A stretch of 41,604 nt of DNA from CAIZGX01 sp044371675. GTDB taxonomy: Bacteria > Bacteroidota > Bacteroidia > Flavobacteriales_D > Sanyastnellaceae. The position numbers and the translations under genes are program-made. The number at the start of each line of letters is the position of its first letter. Position 1 is the stretch's first letter. Shown piece after piece: positions 1 through 8,083 of this stretch. The notes beneath the pieces were generated by a model that was not told the DNA's origin, searched no databases, and was given only the letters and a program-made list of their open reading frames with translations. The stretch covers positions 1 through 41,604 of the forward strand of contig JBILTF010000008.1 of NCBI GenBank assembly GCA_044371675.1, read 5' to 3'.

Positions 1-1802
1 GTCGCAGGGGCGCAAGTATTATCACTCGTTACAGTCATTGTTAAGGTTACTGTATTACCCTCATCGCCGGCTGCTGCTGCATATGTCGGTGTAAGTGTGG
101 TCTCGTCTGTCAATGTACCAGCACCGTCATGCGTCCATAATATCGTTCCATTTGAAGAACTAGCACCACTTACCGTTGCACTAGAGTTTGAACATATCGT
201 AGTACTTCCTCCTGCACTTGCCGTTGGAAGTGGGTCAATCGAAAAAGTAACCGTAAAATTACTTCCATAACATCCATCCTGTGAAACAGGGGCAAATGTA
301 TAGATCACATTTACTGGAGAGCCCGTTGTATTCGTCCATGTATCAAAACCAATTGCTAAAAGTCCATTTAAACCCAATGAAGCGTTTGAACCTCCTGGTG
401 TAAGGTTATTATCTAGTATACCGAGTAAATCGTAACTATCTGCATCGAGTATAGAAGTTGAACCCGGCATGGTAAAATTGGTTGCCTCTCCACTACAGAT
501 TGAACCCGGTGCTTCATCTGCGATCACAGGCTTCACAACAACTATTGTATAAGTACATTGAGAGCTATTACCCGCCTCGTCGGTTACGGTTACAATTACA
601 ACGTTCGAACCAGCGCTTAAAGCTTCTCCATCAAGAGTACCAAGCCCTGATAAAGTTGTTGCGCCAGAAACAGCATAACTATATGTTAAATTACAGCTGG
701 GCTGATCTGTTGCAGTAACGTCATAACCTAAACCATTAATTTCAAATTGACAACTACCGTTGTTAGCAGCGACGTTTTGAGTAATTGGTTGGCAAGTAAT
801 CACAGGTGCTTGCCAATCCCCAACTTTTACAGGTGCTGTGTATGGAGAGTAACATATATCTCCTGAACTTGCAATCGTGATGGTAGTTCTTCTTGCAAAA
901 AAAGTTGTGACGCCAATAGCCGGAGCATCATAGGTAGCGGTTGTAACACCAGAGATAGGGCTATATTCATAAGGTGATACGAGATTGGTTGATTCATACC
1001 ATTCATAAGCTAAAGCACCGCCAGAACCTGTACCACTTGAAGTGCTTGTAAAAATCGAAGGGTCACCACCCGAACAAAAAACTTGATTAGATCCTACGGC
1101 TCCAGCTGTGGGGACCGCAAGAACTGTAATAGCAACGGATGGCGTCCAAGAACTTGCAATTCCAGAAGGACAAGAAGCGTTTGTGAAGTTCACCAGTGTT
1201 CGTCTTCTGTAATAAGTCGTTTGAGTTAGCGCTGTCGGATCATACGAACTTGATGTAGCTCCCGCTATGGTGCTCCATGTTGAGTTGTTTGTGCTTACCT
1301 GCCATTCATAAGTGATTCCAGAAATAGAACCGTTTCCGTTTCCTTGCGTTCCGTCTGTAGCACTTGTAACTTCGCCTGGATCAGACCCGTTACAAATGGT
1401 TTGAGCATTTGTAATACCGCCTGCTGTTGGATTTGCCGACTGTACAACAACGTTAAATGAATATGTAACAGAAGAAATAGAAAAGTCACTTGTGTTGACG
1501 GCTTGGGCGGTGTAAGTCACTACGTAGTTTCCCGACCCTACAGACGACCCATTTGCTGGACCGCCACCTTGTGAAACAGCTGGCGCTCCGCATGTGCCAG
1601 AAGTGGTTACCGTTGGGGCTGTCCAAGAAACAACTTCAGTACCATTAAGGTCACAATCTGTAAAATAAACTGTAGAACCAGGTGCCGGCACTGAGCTTGT
1701 GTTTGCGGGAAAAGTAAGCGTACATTGTGCGCTAACCGATTTAACCGAAGCGAATAGAGCTAAAAGAGCAAAGCCCTTTAAAACAATAGTTTTTAAACTC
1801 AT
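1..1802 (-). CDS. Large secreted repeat protein with Ig-like and HYR domains (5' part, runs off window)
   Basis: The reading frame is open from its start to base 1, so only about 600 N-terminal residues are visible and the C-terminus is missing. I chose the ATG at 1802 because it begins a typical signal peptide (MSLKTIVLKG, a hydrophobic stretch, then SVSAQ); an in-frame ATG at 1919 would add 39 polar residues ahead of it. After the signal come two Ig-like repeats sharing an 'ICNGSDP / FCSGGDP ... YEW' pattern with a later 'YYRRR / FFARR' element. An HYR (hyalin repeat) domain follows, recognisable by 'APVITCQP' and 'VTVTDEAGNSSQC', and then further Gly/Ser/Thr-rich Ig-like sequence. Such proteins in Flavobacteriia are usually type IX secretion substrates with a C-terminal sorting domain, but that end is not visible here. 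A cell-surface or adhesin role is inferred from architecture only. Confidence 0.85.
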   Translation of the reverse strand, partial: MSLKTIVLKGFALLALFASVKSVSAQCTLTFPANTSSVPAPGSTVYFTDCDLNGTEVVSWTAPTVTTSGTCGAPAVSQGGGPANGSSVGSGNYVVTYTAQAVNTSDFSISSVTYSFNVVVQSANPTAGGITNAQTICNGSDPGEVTSATDGTQGNGNGSISGITYEWQVSTNNSTWSTIAGATSSSYDPTALTQTTYYRRRTLVNFTNASCPSGIASSWTPSVAITVLAVPTAGAVGSNQVFCSGGDPSIFTSTSSGTGSGGALAYEWYESTNLVSPYEYSPISGVTTATYDAPAIGVTTFFARRTTITIASSGDICYSPYTAPVKVGDWQAPVITCQPITQNVAANNGSCQFEINGLGYDVTATDQPSCNLTYSYAVSGATTLSGLGTLDGEALSAGSNVVIVTVTDEAGNSSQCTYTIVVVKPVIADEAPGSICSGEATNFTMPGSTSILDADSYDLLGILDNNLTPGGSNASLGLNGLLAIGFDTWTNTTGSPVNVIYTFAPVSQDGCYGSNFTVTFSIDPLPTASAGGSTTICSNSSATVSGASSSNGTILWTHDGAGTLTDETTLTPTYAAAAGDEGNTVTLTMTVTSDNTCAPA

Positions 1803-2022
1803 TGAAAAATTATTTGATTTGTTGCACAAAAGCACTGCTGAAGTTTCAGATTTATTTTCCAAAACGAGTGAACCAACATTCTGGCTATTCATTTCTAAAA
1901 CACGTAGATTTAATGTCATATTTTGAAAAAGATTTTTACAACAGATTAAGGGTCAGTTAATTACTTGTTAATAACTACCAGCGTTTCGCTTAAAGCCATT
2001 GTAAGTCAGCTAGTTTAGGAAG

Positions 2023-2052
2023 CAAAAGTAATTAATAAATTTCTTAAATCAA
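2023..2052 (-). promoter_or_regulatory. Bacteroidota-type promoter for the secreted repeat protein
   Basis: On the minus strand, TTG (2052-2050) is separated by 19 bp from TACTTTTG (2030-2023). This matches the Bacteroidota primary sigma consensus TTG-N17..23-TAnnTTTG. Transcription would begin near 2016 and leave a leader of roughly 95 nt to the first ATG or 210 nt to the preferred start. Confidence 0.55.
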
Positions 2053-2067
2053 AAAATATACATTGTG

Positions 2068-2076
2068 TTATCCACT
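2068..2076 (+). other. DnaA-box-like motif
   Basis: TTATCCACT matches the consensus TTATCCACA at 8 of 9 positions. It lies in the gap between the first two genes. A single 9-mer can occur by chance and I attach little weight to it alone. Confidence 0.2.
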
Positions 2077-2107
2077 TGTCTTTGTTCTTAATTTTAGTTT
2101 TTAGAAC

Positions 2108-2134
2108 AAAAAAAGGGCCTCTTTCGAGGCCCTT
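2108..2134 (-). terminator. Rho-independent terminator of the beta-barrel-like gene
   Basis: AGGGCCTC (2114-2121) pairs perfectly with GAGGCCCT (2126-2133) around a 4-nt loop, extended by one A-T pair. On the minus strand the stem is followed by a run of seven T. It sits about 20 bp past the stop codon of the gene ending at 2156. Confidence 0.9.
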
Positions 2135-2155
2135 ATCATAAGTCTGAAACTTCAA

Positions 2156-2893
2156 TTAGAAGTGGAAGTGAATCAATACAGCCGCTGGAGCAACTCCGAA
2201 AGCTTTATTATCCGTATCAAGACCGAAAGAAGAAGACTTTCCGCCAGTTACAGCTTCAGCTCCTTGGATAGTTGTTTCCGAAGCTCCGGTGCTGGTGAAA
2301 CCTAATCCCCATCCGAATTCACCACCGATAGAAATCTTAGGTAATACAAAGTACTCAGCACCAACGAAAGCGCGAACACCTAATCCGAAAGTAGAACCAG
2401 CTTTATCTTCAGTGATATCACCATCAACAGCACCTGCTCCGTACTCGTAAGAAGTTTTGCTTCCACCTAGAGTAATCATTGCCATTGCGCCGTAATAACC
2501 TTGAAGACGCGTGTTTCCACGACGGTTTTCAATACCACCACCTAAAGTGATGTTGTTGTAGCTTGTTTTAACAACATCTTCATTTGTACCACTTGGTGTA
2601 GTAACTGAACTGGATCCAAATCCAACACGAACCATTCCGCGGTAAGCCATTTTGTCCGTCATGAATTTCTTTCCAGTGATAGCTGCTGCTCCATTGGTAT
2701 AACCCATTCCAAAACCGGTGTTCGTTCCACCATTCAGCATATTGCCAAAGTATGACAACATTGAAGATGCGTCTGCGCCAATAGCGTAGTCACCAGCTTC
2801 TGGTAAATAATTTTCACCTTTCTTAGATGTTAACTGAGCATTCATTGTGCCCACGAGCGCTATTGAAGCGCAAAACAATAAGATTTTTTTCAT
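2156..2893 (-). CDS. Secreted, probable outer-membrane beta-barrel protein
   Basis: The product has 245 residues. The start at 2893 is preferred over the ATG at 2917 because MKKILLFCAS...GTMNAQ is a standard signal peptide, and a -7-like element overlaps the upstream ATG. The mature part is rich in Gly, Ser and aromatic residues in alternating short strands (for example 'YRGMVRVGFGSSS', 'NNITLGGGIENRRG', 'ISIGGEFGWGLGF') and ends in HFHF, a terminal Phe typical of outer-membrane barrels that use the BAM complex. I do not recognise a specific family. The gene is monocistronic by appearance: it has its own terminator and sits before the repeat-protein gene and after an OmpA-type gene, so this is a cell-envelope neighbourhood. 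A porin-like or structural role is inference. Confidence 0.8.
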   Translation of the reverse strand: MKKILLFCASIALVGTMNAQLTSKKGENYLPEAGDYAIGADASSMLSYFGNMLNGGTNTGFGMGYTNGAAAITGKKFMTDKMAYRGMVRVGFGSSSVTTPSGTNEDVVKTSYNNITLGGGIENRRGNTRLQGYYGAMAMITLGGSKTSYEYGAGAVDGDITEDKAGSTFGLGVRAFVGAEYFVLPKISIGGEFGWGLGFTSTGASETTIQGAEAVTGGKSSSFGLDTDNKAFGVAPAAVLIHFHF

Positions 2894-2914
2894 AATAAAA
2901 ATATTTGATTTAAT

Positions 2915-2922
2915 CAAACTTA
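2915..2922 (-). promoter_or_regulatory. Candidate -7 element of the beta-barrel gene
   Basis: TAAGTTTG on the minus strand matches TAnnTTTG, 21 bp before the ATG at 2893. No TTG lies at the usual 17-23 bp spacing; the nearest is about 29 bp away, so the call is tentative. Confidence 0.35.
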
Positions 2923-3030
2923 AGCCGAAGTTGGGTTGATATTCCTCTGTTCAAATTAACATTTCAACAATTTCCCGTTAATAATCACCTTACTTACATA
3001 AAATGAGTGGATTGGGTTCCTTATTGGAAC

Positions 3031-3050
3031 AAAAAAAGGGCCGAAGCCCA
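3031..3050 (-). terminator. Rho-independent terminator of the OmpA-type gene
   Basis: On the minus strand GGGC-TTCG-GCCC is followed directly by seven T. The stem is short but closes on a stable UUCG-type tetraloop. It lies about 22 bp past the stop codon at 3073. Confidence 0.75.
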
Positions 3051-3072
3051 TTTTCTATTTTTCGAGAATATC

Positions 3073-4068
3073 TTACTTTATGATTTTGTAAAGCTCTTTC
3101 AAATTAGGCTCTAGAATAATTTCAATTCTTCTGTTTCTTGCCTTGTCGCTTAGGTCCAATGGGTGGTATTCGCTTCTTCCTGATGCTGCTAATTGCGCGG
3201 GGTCTATACTGCTGTTTTGTGTAATTAATTTTATGACTTCCGTTGAACGCAAGACGCTCAGCTCCCAGTTGTCTTTCGGAATTGATCCGCCCGAACTAAT
3301 CTTGTCACTATCTGTATGTCCCTCAACAATAATATTCAACTCTTTCTCATCTTGAATAATTTTTGCGAGTTGAATAATTGCAGACTTTCCATCTGGATTA
3401 ATATCTGTTTTTCCTGAAGGAAATAATAGCTGTGCTTCCATGCTTACGTACACTTTACCATTTTCTTCGCGCACTGTAATTCCTTTGTTTTTGTAATTCA
3501 TTAATGCCGCTTCCAGCTTGGCTCTTAACAATTCACTGGCGCTTCGTTGCGCCTGTAGAAGTGAGTCTAGCTCTTTTATTTTTACCTCTCTTTCAAACAA
3601 ATCCTTCTGTGCTTTTAACAGCGCGGCTTGTTTTTCCTTCACCGATTTTTCTAATTTGTACAAAGAGTCTTCTTTTATCTGAAGCGCTTCTTTTGCAAGC
3701 TCTAAATCGCGTAGAAGCTTTTTGTTTTCTTCCAGTGAGTTGTTGTAAAGCTTTTCGTTTTTCGATAATAATTCGTTATTCAAATCATTCACTTTGTCGT
3801 ACATCACTCGCAAGCGGCGATATTCCTTACCATAAAGCGTGGTGTCCTCGTTCAATTTATTTACAGATTTCATTAGGGTTTCTATTGTTGTCCCCCGCTC
3901 CTTAGCTGTGGCGCTCGCGTTGTCGAGCCGCTTCTGCAATTCCATGTTCTCATTATCAGCAACCTCTTTTGCTGACTTTACTTCAGCGAATTTTCGTTGA
4001 GGGACACAGCCCGCAAAACCGACAGCCACTAGCACCGCCAGCGATAAAATCAATTGAATCTTTCTCAT
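3073..4068 (-). CDS. OmpA-family lipoprotein with coiled-coil stalk
   Basis: The product has 331 residues. The start at 4068 is chosen because MRKIQLILSLAVLVAVGFAGC is a lipoprotein signal with the acylated Cys at residue 21; a longer frame to 4143 adds only polar sequence in front. Residues of about 30-200 are charged and heptad-like (many Glu, Lys, Leu), suggesting a long coiled coil. The C-terminal 120 residues are an OmpA domain: 'LLFPSGKTDINPDGK', 'IIVEGHTDSD', 'NWELSVLRSTEV' and 'NRRIEIILEP' carry the Asp and Arg positions that bind diaminopimelate in the family. The protein probably tethers the outer membrane to peptidoglycan. It has its own terminator and stands apart from the plus-strand ybeY gene. 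Confidence 0.9.
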   Translation of the reverse strand: MRKIQLILSLAVLVAVGFAGCVPQRKFAEVKSAKEVADNENMELQKRLDNASATAKERGTTIETLMKSVNKLNEDTTLYGKEYRRLRVMYDKVNDLNNELLSKNEKLYNNSLEENKKLLRDLELAKEALQIKEDSLYKLEKSVKEKQAALLKAQKDLFEREVKIKELDSLLQAQRSASELLRAKLEAALMNYKNKGITVREENGKVYVSMEAQLLFPSGKTDINPDGKSAIIQLAKIIQDEKELNIIVEGHTDSDKISSGGSIPKDNWELSVLRSTEVIKLITQNSSIDPAQLAASGRSEYHPLDLSDKARNRRIEIILEPNLKELYKIIK

Positions 4069-4208
4069 AGTTCGTTTAATGTCTTTCAAAATTGCAGCAC
4101 AAAAAGGTTGGGATCTTCTGAAAGTTTTTGAATTGTTAACCACGCTTTGTTCGTCAAGTTTAGAAATATCATGTGTTGTGACTGAAAAACGAGGGCATTT
4201 TCGCGTCT

Positions 4209-4646
4209 ATGAATAGTATTTCATTCCACAACGAAAGTGTGAATAATAAAACACCTTCAAAACGACTTTTGAAGGCCTGGATTAAAGAATTCGTCTCTAA
4301 TCACGGTAAAACAGTAGGTGAATTGGCATTTGTGTTCTGTTCCGACGAGAAAATACTTGAGGTTAACCAGAATTTCCTCCAACACGATTATTACACAGAC
4401 ATTATCACGTTTGATTATTCTGAAGGTGAGGTTATCTCTGGAGATATTTTTATTAGTGTGGAGAGGGTTCTCGAAAATGCTGCTTCTCATCGGGTTGACT
4501 ATAACACTGAACTCCTCCGCGTTCTTTCTCACGGAGTTCTTCATCTCATTGGTTTTCAAGATAAAGAGGAAGAAAATAAAATTGAAATGACTCGAAATGA
4601 AGACTTGTGTATGTCATTATTTTTTACTAAATTCGCCTTGTTATAA
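4209..4646 (+). CDS. ybeY: Endoribonuclease YbeY, rRNA maturation factor
   Basis: The product has 145 residues, usual for the family. YbeY is a metal-dependent single-strand endoribonuclease acting in 16S rRNA 3'-end maturation and ribosome quality control in the cytoplasm. The signature is near the C-terminus: H108-GVL-H112-LIGFQ-D118. The first two metal ligands are the usual His residues and the third, His in Escherichia coli, is Asp here; I recall this change as common in Bacteroidota. The family motif 'YYTDIITFDY' with 'GDIFIS' is present at about 61-83. The gene is followed after 49 bp by mnmG in the same direction, so the two could be co-transcribed, although a parS site lies in the gap. 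Confidence 0.93.
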   Translation: MNSISFHNESVNNKTPSKRLLKAWIKEFVSNHGKTVGELAFVFCSDEKILEVNQNFLQHDYYTDIITFDYSEGEVISGDIFISVERVLENAASHRVDYNTELLRVLSHGVLHLIGFQDKEEENKIEMTRNEDLCMSLFFTKFALL

Positions 4647-4671
4647 AAGTACTTTAAATGTGTTGAAATTA

Positions 4672-4687
4672 CGTTTCACGTGAAACA
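4672..4687. promoter_or_regulatory. parS-like centromere site (ParB binding)
   Basis: CGTTTCACGTGAAACA contains a perfect 14-bp palindrome, GTTTCACGTGAAAC (4673-4686). It matches the widely conserved bacterial parS 16-mer TGTTTCACGTGAAACA at 15 of 16 positions. It lies 9 bp before the mnmG start codon. I found no second copy by eye. parS sites normally cluster near the replication origin and load ParB for chromosome segregation. No parA or parB gene is in this window. Confidence 0.8.
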
Positions 4688-4695
4688 CTCAAAAA

Positions 4696-6567
4696 ATGAA
4701 TAAACATTATAATGTTATAGTAATTGGTGCTGGGCATGCCGGAAATGAGGCGGCGGCGGCGGCGGCTAATCTTAAAAACAGTGTATTATTAATCACCATG
4801 GATATGAATAAAATTGGGCAAATGTCCTGCAATCCAGCCATGGGTGGTGTAGCTAAAGGTCAAATAGTCAGGGAGATAGATGCGCTTGGTGGTTATAGTG
4901 GTATTGTCTCAGACCTTTCTGCCATACAGTACCGGATGCTTAATTTGAGTAAGGGTCCAGCTATGTGGAGTCCGCGCACACAGAACGATCGTATGCTCTT
5001 CGCTGAAGAATGGCGGAACGCCTTGGAACAAACCCCAGGAGTCGATTTTTGGCAAGACTCCGTGAATGAAATTATCATAGAAAACAACCGGGTGAAGGGT
5101 GTAAAAACCGCTCTTGGTATGATTTTCTTTTGTGATGCTGTTGTGATTACAAGTGGCACTTTTCTAAACGGTGTTATACATATTGGAGAGAAGCAATTTG
5201 GTGGTGGAAGAATCGGCGAGAAGGCGTCGCATGGAATTACAGAACAGTTGGTTTCATTGGGTTTCAGAGCAGGAAGAATGAAAACCGGAACACCCCCAAG
5301 AATTGATGGAAGGTCGCTTGATTATTCTAAAATGGAGGTTCAAGAAGGCGATGAAAATCCACAGCGATTTTCGTTCGCCCACCAACCTAAAATTACCAAA
5401 CAAAGATGTTGTTGGATCACACATACCAACAGCCTTGTGCATGAAGTTCTTGCGACGGGGTTTGAGCAAAGTCCCATGTTTACAGGGCGAATTACCGGAA
5501 CAGGCCCGAGGTATTGCCCTTCAATTGAAGATAAAATTACACGCTTTGCTGATAAGGATTCGCACCAATTGTTTGTAGAACCTGAGGGGTGGAAGACTGT
5601 GGAAATATACTTAAACGGATTCTCAACAAGCCTTCCTGAAGAGGTGCAACAAAAAGCCCTAAACCTAATTCCCGGATTTGAAAATGCAAAAATGTTTCGT
5701 CCAGGATACGCGATTGAATACGATTATTTTCCACCAGATCAGCTGAAACCCTCGCTTGAAAGCAAGGATGTTTCGGGGTTGTTCTTTGCGGGGCAAATCA
5801 ACGGAACCACCGGATACGAGGAGGCGGCTGGACAAGGAATAGTTGCGGGGATAAACGCGGGTCTGTTTGTTCAAGAAAAGGGACCGTTTGTTCTTCGCCG
5901 CGACGAGGCTTATATCGGTGTTTTGATAGATGATTTAATTACAAAAAGCACCGACGAGCCTTATCGCATGTTTACGAGTCGCGCTGAATACAGAACATTA
6001 TTGCGACAAGACAATGCTGATGAGAGATTAACCCCTCTTTCGCACGCTATTGGTCTTGCCTCTAATAATCGTATGGAATTGCTTGAAAAGAAAAGGGTAG
6101 ATATAAAATCTTTAATGAAGTGTGTTGAAAAAACTTCCACTTCCCCTGAAGAGATAAACGAGCTGCTTATTGCAAAAGGAAGCGCTGTTATTGACCAAAA
6201 ACTCAAGCTTATCACCTTGCTTACTAGACCGCAAGTAAGCTTAGATGATATTATTTCGGTCAATACTGATTTACAGGCTGAAATTTCAACATTAACAGAG
6301 AACAAGGGGGAAGTTCTTGCCGCGGTGGAAATAAGTGTAAAATACGCGGGTTATTTGCAGCGAGAGCGGGATATGGCAGATAAACTTACTCGGTTAGATC
6401 ATATCCAACTCTCTCCTGAGTTCGATTATCTCAAACTAACTTCTATGAGTATTGAAGCACGACAGAAGCTCACGAAGATCAGACCAGCTACAGTAGGACA
6501 AGCAAGCAGAATTAGTGGGGTTAATCCTTCTGATGTTTCGATTCTATTGATTCACCTTGGTAGATAA
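4696..6567 (+). CDS. mnmG: tRNA uridine-5-carboxymethylaminomethyl modification enzyme MnmG (GidA)
   Basis: The product has 623 residues, the normal length. MnmG is an FAD enzyme that, with the GTPase MnmE, installs the cmnm5 group on U34 of certain tRNAs. The N-terminus carries the FAD-binding 'VIGAGHAGNEAAAAAAN' Rossmann loop. The conserved cysteine motifs 'MSCNPAMGG' and 'YCPSIEDK' are present, as are 'GTFLNGVIHIG', 'GRMKTGTPPRID' and 'FAGQINGTTGYEEAAGQG'. The C-terminal helical domain, which binds MnmE and tRNA, ends in 'SILLIHLGR' as usual. A parS-like palindrome sits immediately upstream. The gene is convergent with the MORN-repeat gene, with only 16 bp between them. Confidence 0.98.
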   Translation: MNKHYNVIVIGAGHAGNEAAAAAANLKNSVLLITMDMNKIGQMSCNPAMGGVAKGQIVREIDALGGYSGIVSDLSAIQYRMLNLSKGPAMWSPRTQNDRMLFAEEWRNALEQTPGVDFWQDSVNEIIIENNRVKGVKTALGMIFFCDAVVITSGTFLNGVIHIGEKQFGGGRIGEKASHGITEQLVSLGFRAGRMKTGTPPRIDGRSLDYSKMEVQEGDENPQRFSFAHQPKITKQRCCWITHTNSLVHEVLATGFEQSPMFTGRITGTGPRYCPSIEDKITRFADKDSHQLFVEPEGWKTVEIYLNGFSTSLPEEVQQKALNLIPGFENAKMFRPGYAIEYDYFPPDQLKPSLESKDVSGLFFAGQINGTTGYEEAAGQGIVAGINAGLFVQEKGPFVLRRDEAYIGVLIDDLITKSTDEPYRMFTSRAEYRTLLRQDNADERLTPLSHAIGLASNNRMELLEKKRVDIKSLMKCVEKTSTSPEEINELLIAKGSAVIDQKLKLITLLTRPQVSLDDIISVNTDLQAEISTLTENKGEVLAAVEISVKYAGYLQRERDMADKLTRLDHIQLSPEFDYLKLTSMSIEARQKLTKIRPATVGQASRISGVNPSDVSILLIHLGR

Positions 6568-6583
6568 TTTCATGTGAAAAAAG

Positions 6584-8083
6584 CTACTTCCTTTCTTTCA
6601 GTTTAATACCATCGACCTTAAACAATTTTCCCGCAGAGTAGGTAACAGTATTAATATAATTACCATCTTCATCGAAATACATCCAATCTCCATCTAACTC
6701 ACCACCCACATAACTCCCGTGCATTTCTTGTTTCCCGTTGGAATAAAAATAATCGTGTCTGCCCACCGCAACCCCTAGTTCGAACTTTCCTTCAAACATT
6801 TTATTTCCATTGGAGTGAGTGAATGTCCAAACACTATTCCTCTCACCGTCTATATACTCTCCTTCTTCCTTGTGATCATTAATAAAGCGAAACCATTTTC
6901 CTTGCTTCAAACCGTCTGCATAATCTCCTTCTAAAACAACTTTTCCTAAGCTGTCATTTTCCACGTAATGTCCATCTAATTTTCCCTTCCTGTAATACTC
7001 CTCACGAAGAACAATTCCATTTGGATAATACCACACCCATTTACCTGAGATGAGGTTGTTGTCATATTTTCCAGCTTGCTCCAACTTACCATTCTCAAAG
7101 TAATACTTCCAATCGCTCGTTTTTTTACCGTTCGAATACGACCCGCTTGACCTCAAAGAACCGTTCGGGAAAAAATATTTCCACTCTCCAATTTCCCTAT
7201 TCAGCGTATCATACTTTCCCTCTGACTGTTTCAAATCATTCAGATAAAGTCTCGAAAAAATTATGTTTCCCGTGGAATCCAACGTTTGGAAAGTGCCGTG
7301 TTTCAGTCCGTTTTTTGTTCCTCCAAGCTCAATCACCCTTCCTTTTTCATCGTAAAACTTTTCTATTTTAACAAATTCTGTTTCTTCTTTATTCTCTTTC
7401 AAAACACCCAACTCATAGAATTCAAATTTCAAAAACTCTCCTTGCTTGTTATATACCTTAAATGTTCCTTCTTTCAATCCAGATAAGTAATTTCCTTCTT
7501 CTTTCAGTTTACCATTCTCTCGCAGATCTATCCACAATCCAACACGTTGACCATTTTTATTAAACCTATTTATTTTCTCCTCTGAATAAATTAATCCGTT
7601 CTTGTATGTTCTTCGTGTTATAATTCTTCCATCTTCCGCGTACTCAAAATACTTTCCTTCTATCTGATTGTTTAAATAGTTGAACGTTGTTCTTTGTTTT
7701 CCTGAAGAATAATATTCTGCAGCAGGGCCTGACTTAATATCGCTGATGTAACTAATCATTCGTTCTTTTCTTCCTAAAGAATCGTAATAACTTTCTTCGC
7801 CATATTTAACATTTGCCTTGTACTCTATCGATTGTTGCAAACTTGCATCTAACCTATAAAACTTCCACGTAGAATCTAGCTGAAAATATTTTCTATTTCC
7901 CTCAGATTTCAGTACTCCTGTATCAAAATAATTCTTCCAATAACCGTCTGGTTTTCCTTCAACCAAAAATCCCTCACTACTTTTTTTTCCGTTCGGATAA
8001 TAAAATACCTTGAACTCTTTTTGAGCAAACAGCGAGAGCTGAAAAACTAAAAGCAAAGTGATTAATATTCCGTGTAGTTTCAT
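6584..8083 (-). CDS. Secreted MORN-repeat protein (YwqK-like)
   Basis: The product has 499 residues with the signal peptide MKLHGILITLLLVFQLSLFAQ. Almost the whole mature protein is built of MORN-variant repeats of about 20-24 residues with a 'YYPNGKKSSEG...GKPDGYWKNY' pattern; I count at least a dozen, including 'YFENGKLEQAGKYDNNLISGKW' type units near the middle. Such proteins are often auto-annotated as 'toxin-antitoxin system YwqK family antitoxin', but here there is no partner toxin and the protein is exported, so that label should not be taken literally. The location is probably periplasmic or outer membrane. The function is unknown. A weak -7 element (GACCTTTG, 8095-8088) lies just upstream. 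Confidence 0.85.
   Translation of the reverse strand: MKLHGILITLLLVFQLSLFAQKEFKVFYYPNGKKSSEGFLVEGKPDGYWKNYFDTGVLKSEGNRKYFQLDSTWKFYRLDASLQQSIEYKANVKYGEESYYDSLGRKERMISYISDIKSGPAAEYYSSGKQRTTFNYLNNQIEGKYFEYAEDGRIITRRTYKNGLIYSEEKINRFNKNGQRVGLWIDLRENGKLKEEGNYLSGLKEGTFKVYNKQGEFLKFEFYELGVLKENKEETEFVKIEKFYDEKGRVIELGGTKNGLKHGTFQTLDSTGNIIFSRLYLNDLKQSEGKYDTLNREIGEWKYFFPNGSLRSSGSYSNGKKTSDWKYYFENGKLEQAGKYDNNLISGKWVWYYPNGIVLREEYYRKGKLDGHYVENDSLGKVVLEGDYADGLKQGKWFRFINDHKEEGEYIDGERNSVWTFTHSNGNKMFEGKFELGVAVGRHDYFYSNGKQEMHGSYVGGELDGDWMYFDEDGNYINTVTYSAGKLFKVDGIKLKERK

Noticed and set aside
482..718. Plus-strand open frame of 78 codons opposite the large repeat protein
   Set aside because: It lies wholly inside the continuous minus-strand frame, has an atypical Leu/Arg/Gln-rich composition and no domain.
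1699..1926. Plus-strand open frame covering the start of the repeat protein
   Set aside because: It is antisense to the signal peptide region and has no promoter or recognisable domain.
4749..4767. GGC triplet repeat as a phase-variable microsatellite
   Set aside because: It encodes the normal Ala-rich helix after the MnmG FAD-binding motif, and triplet changes would not shift the frame.
6584..8083. Antitoxin of a toxin-antitoxin pair (YwqK label)
   Set aside because: The protein is exported and made of MORN repeats, and no toxin gene is adjacent.
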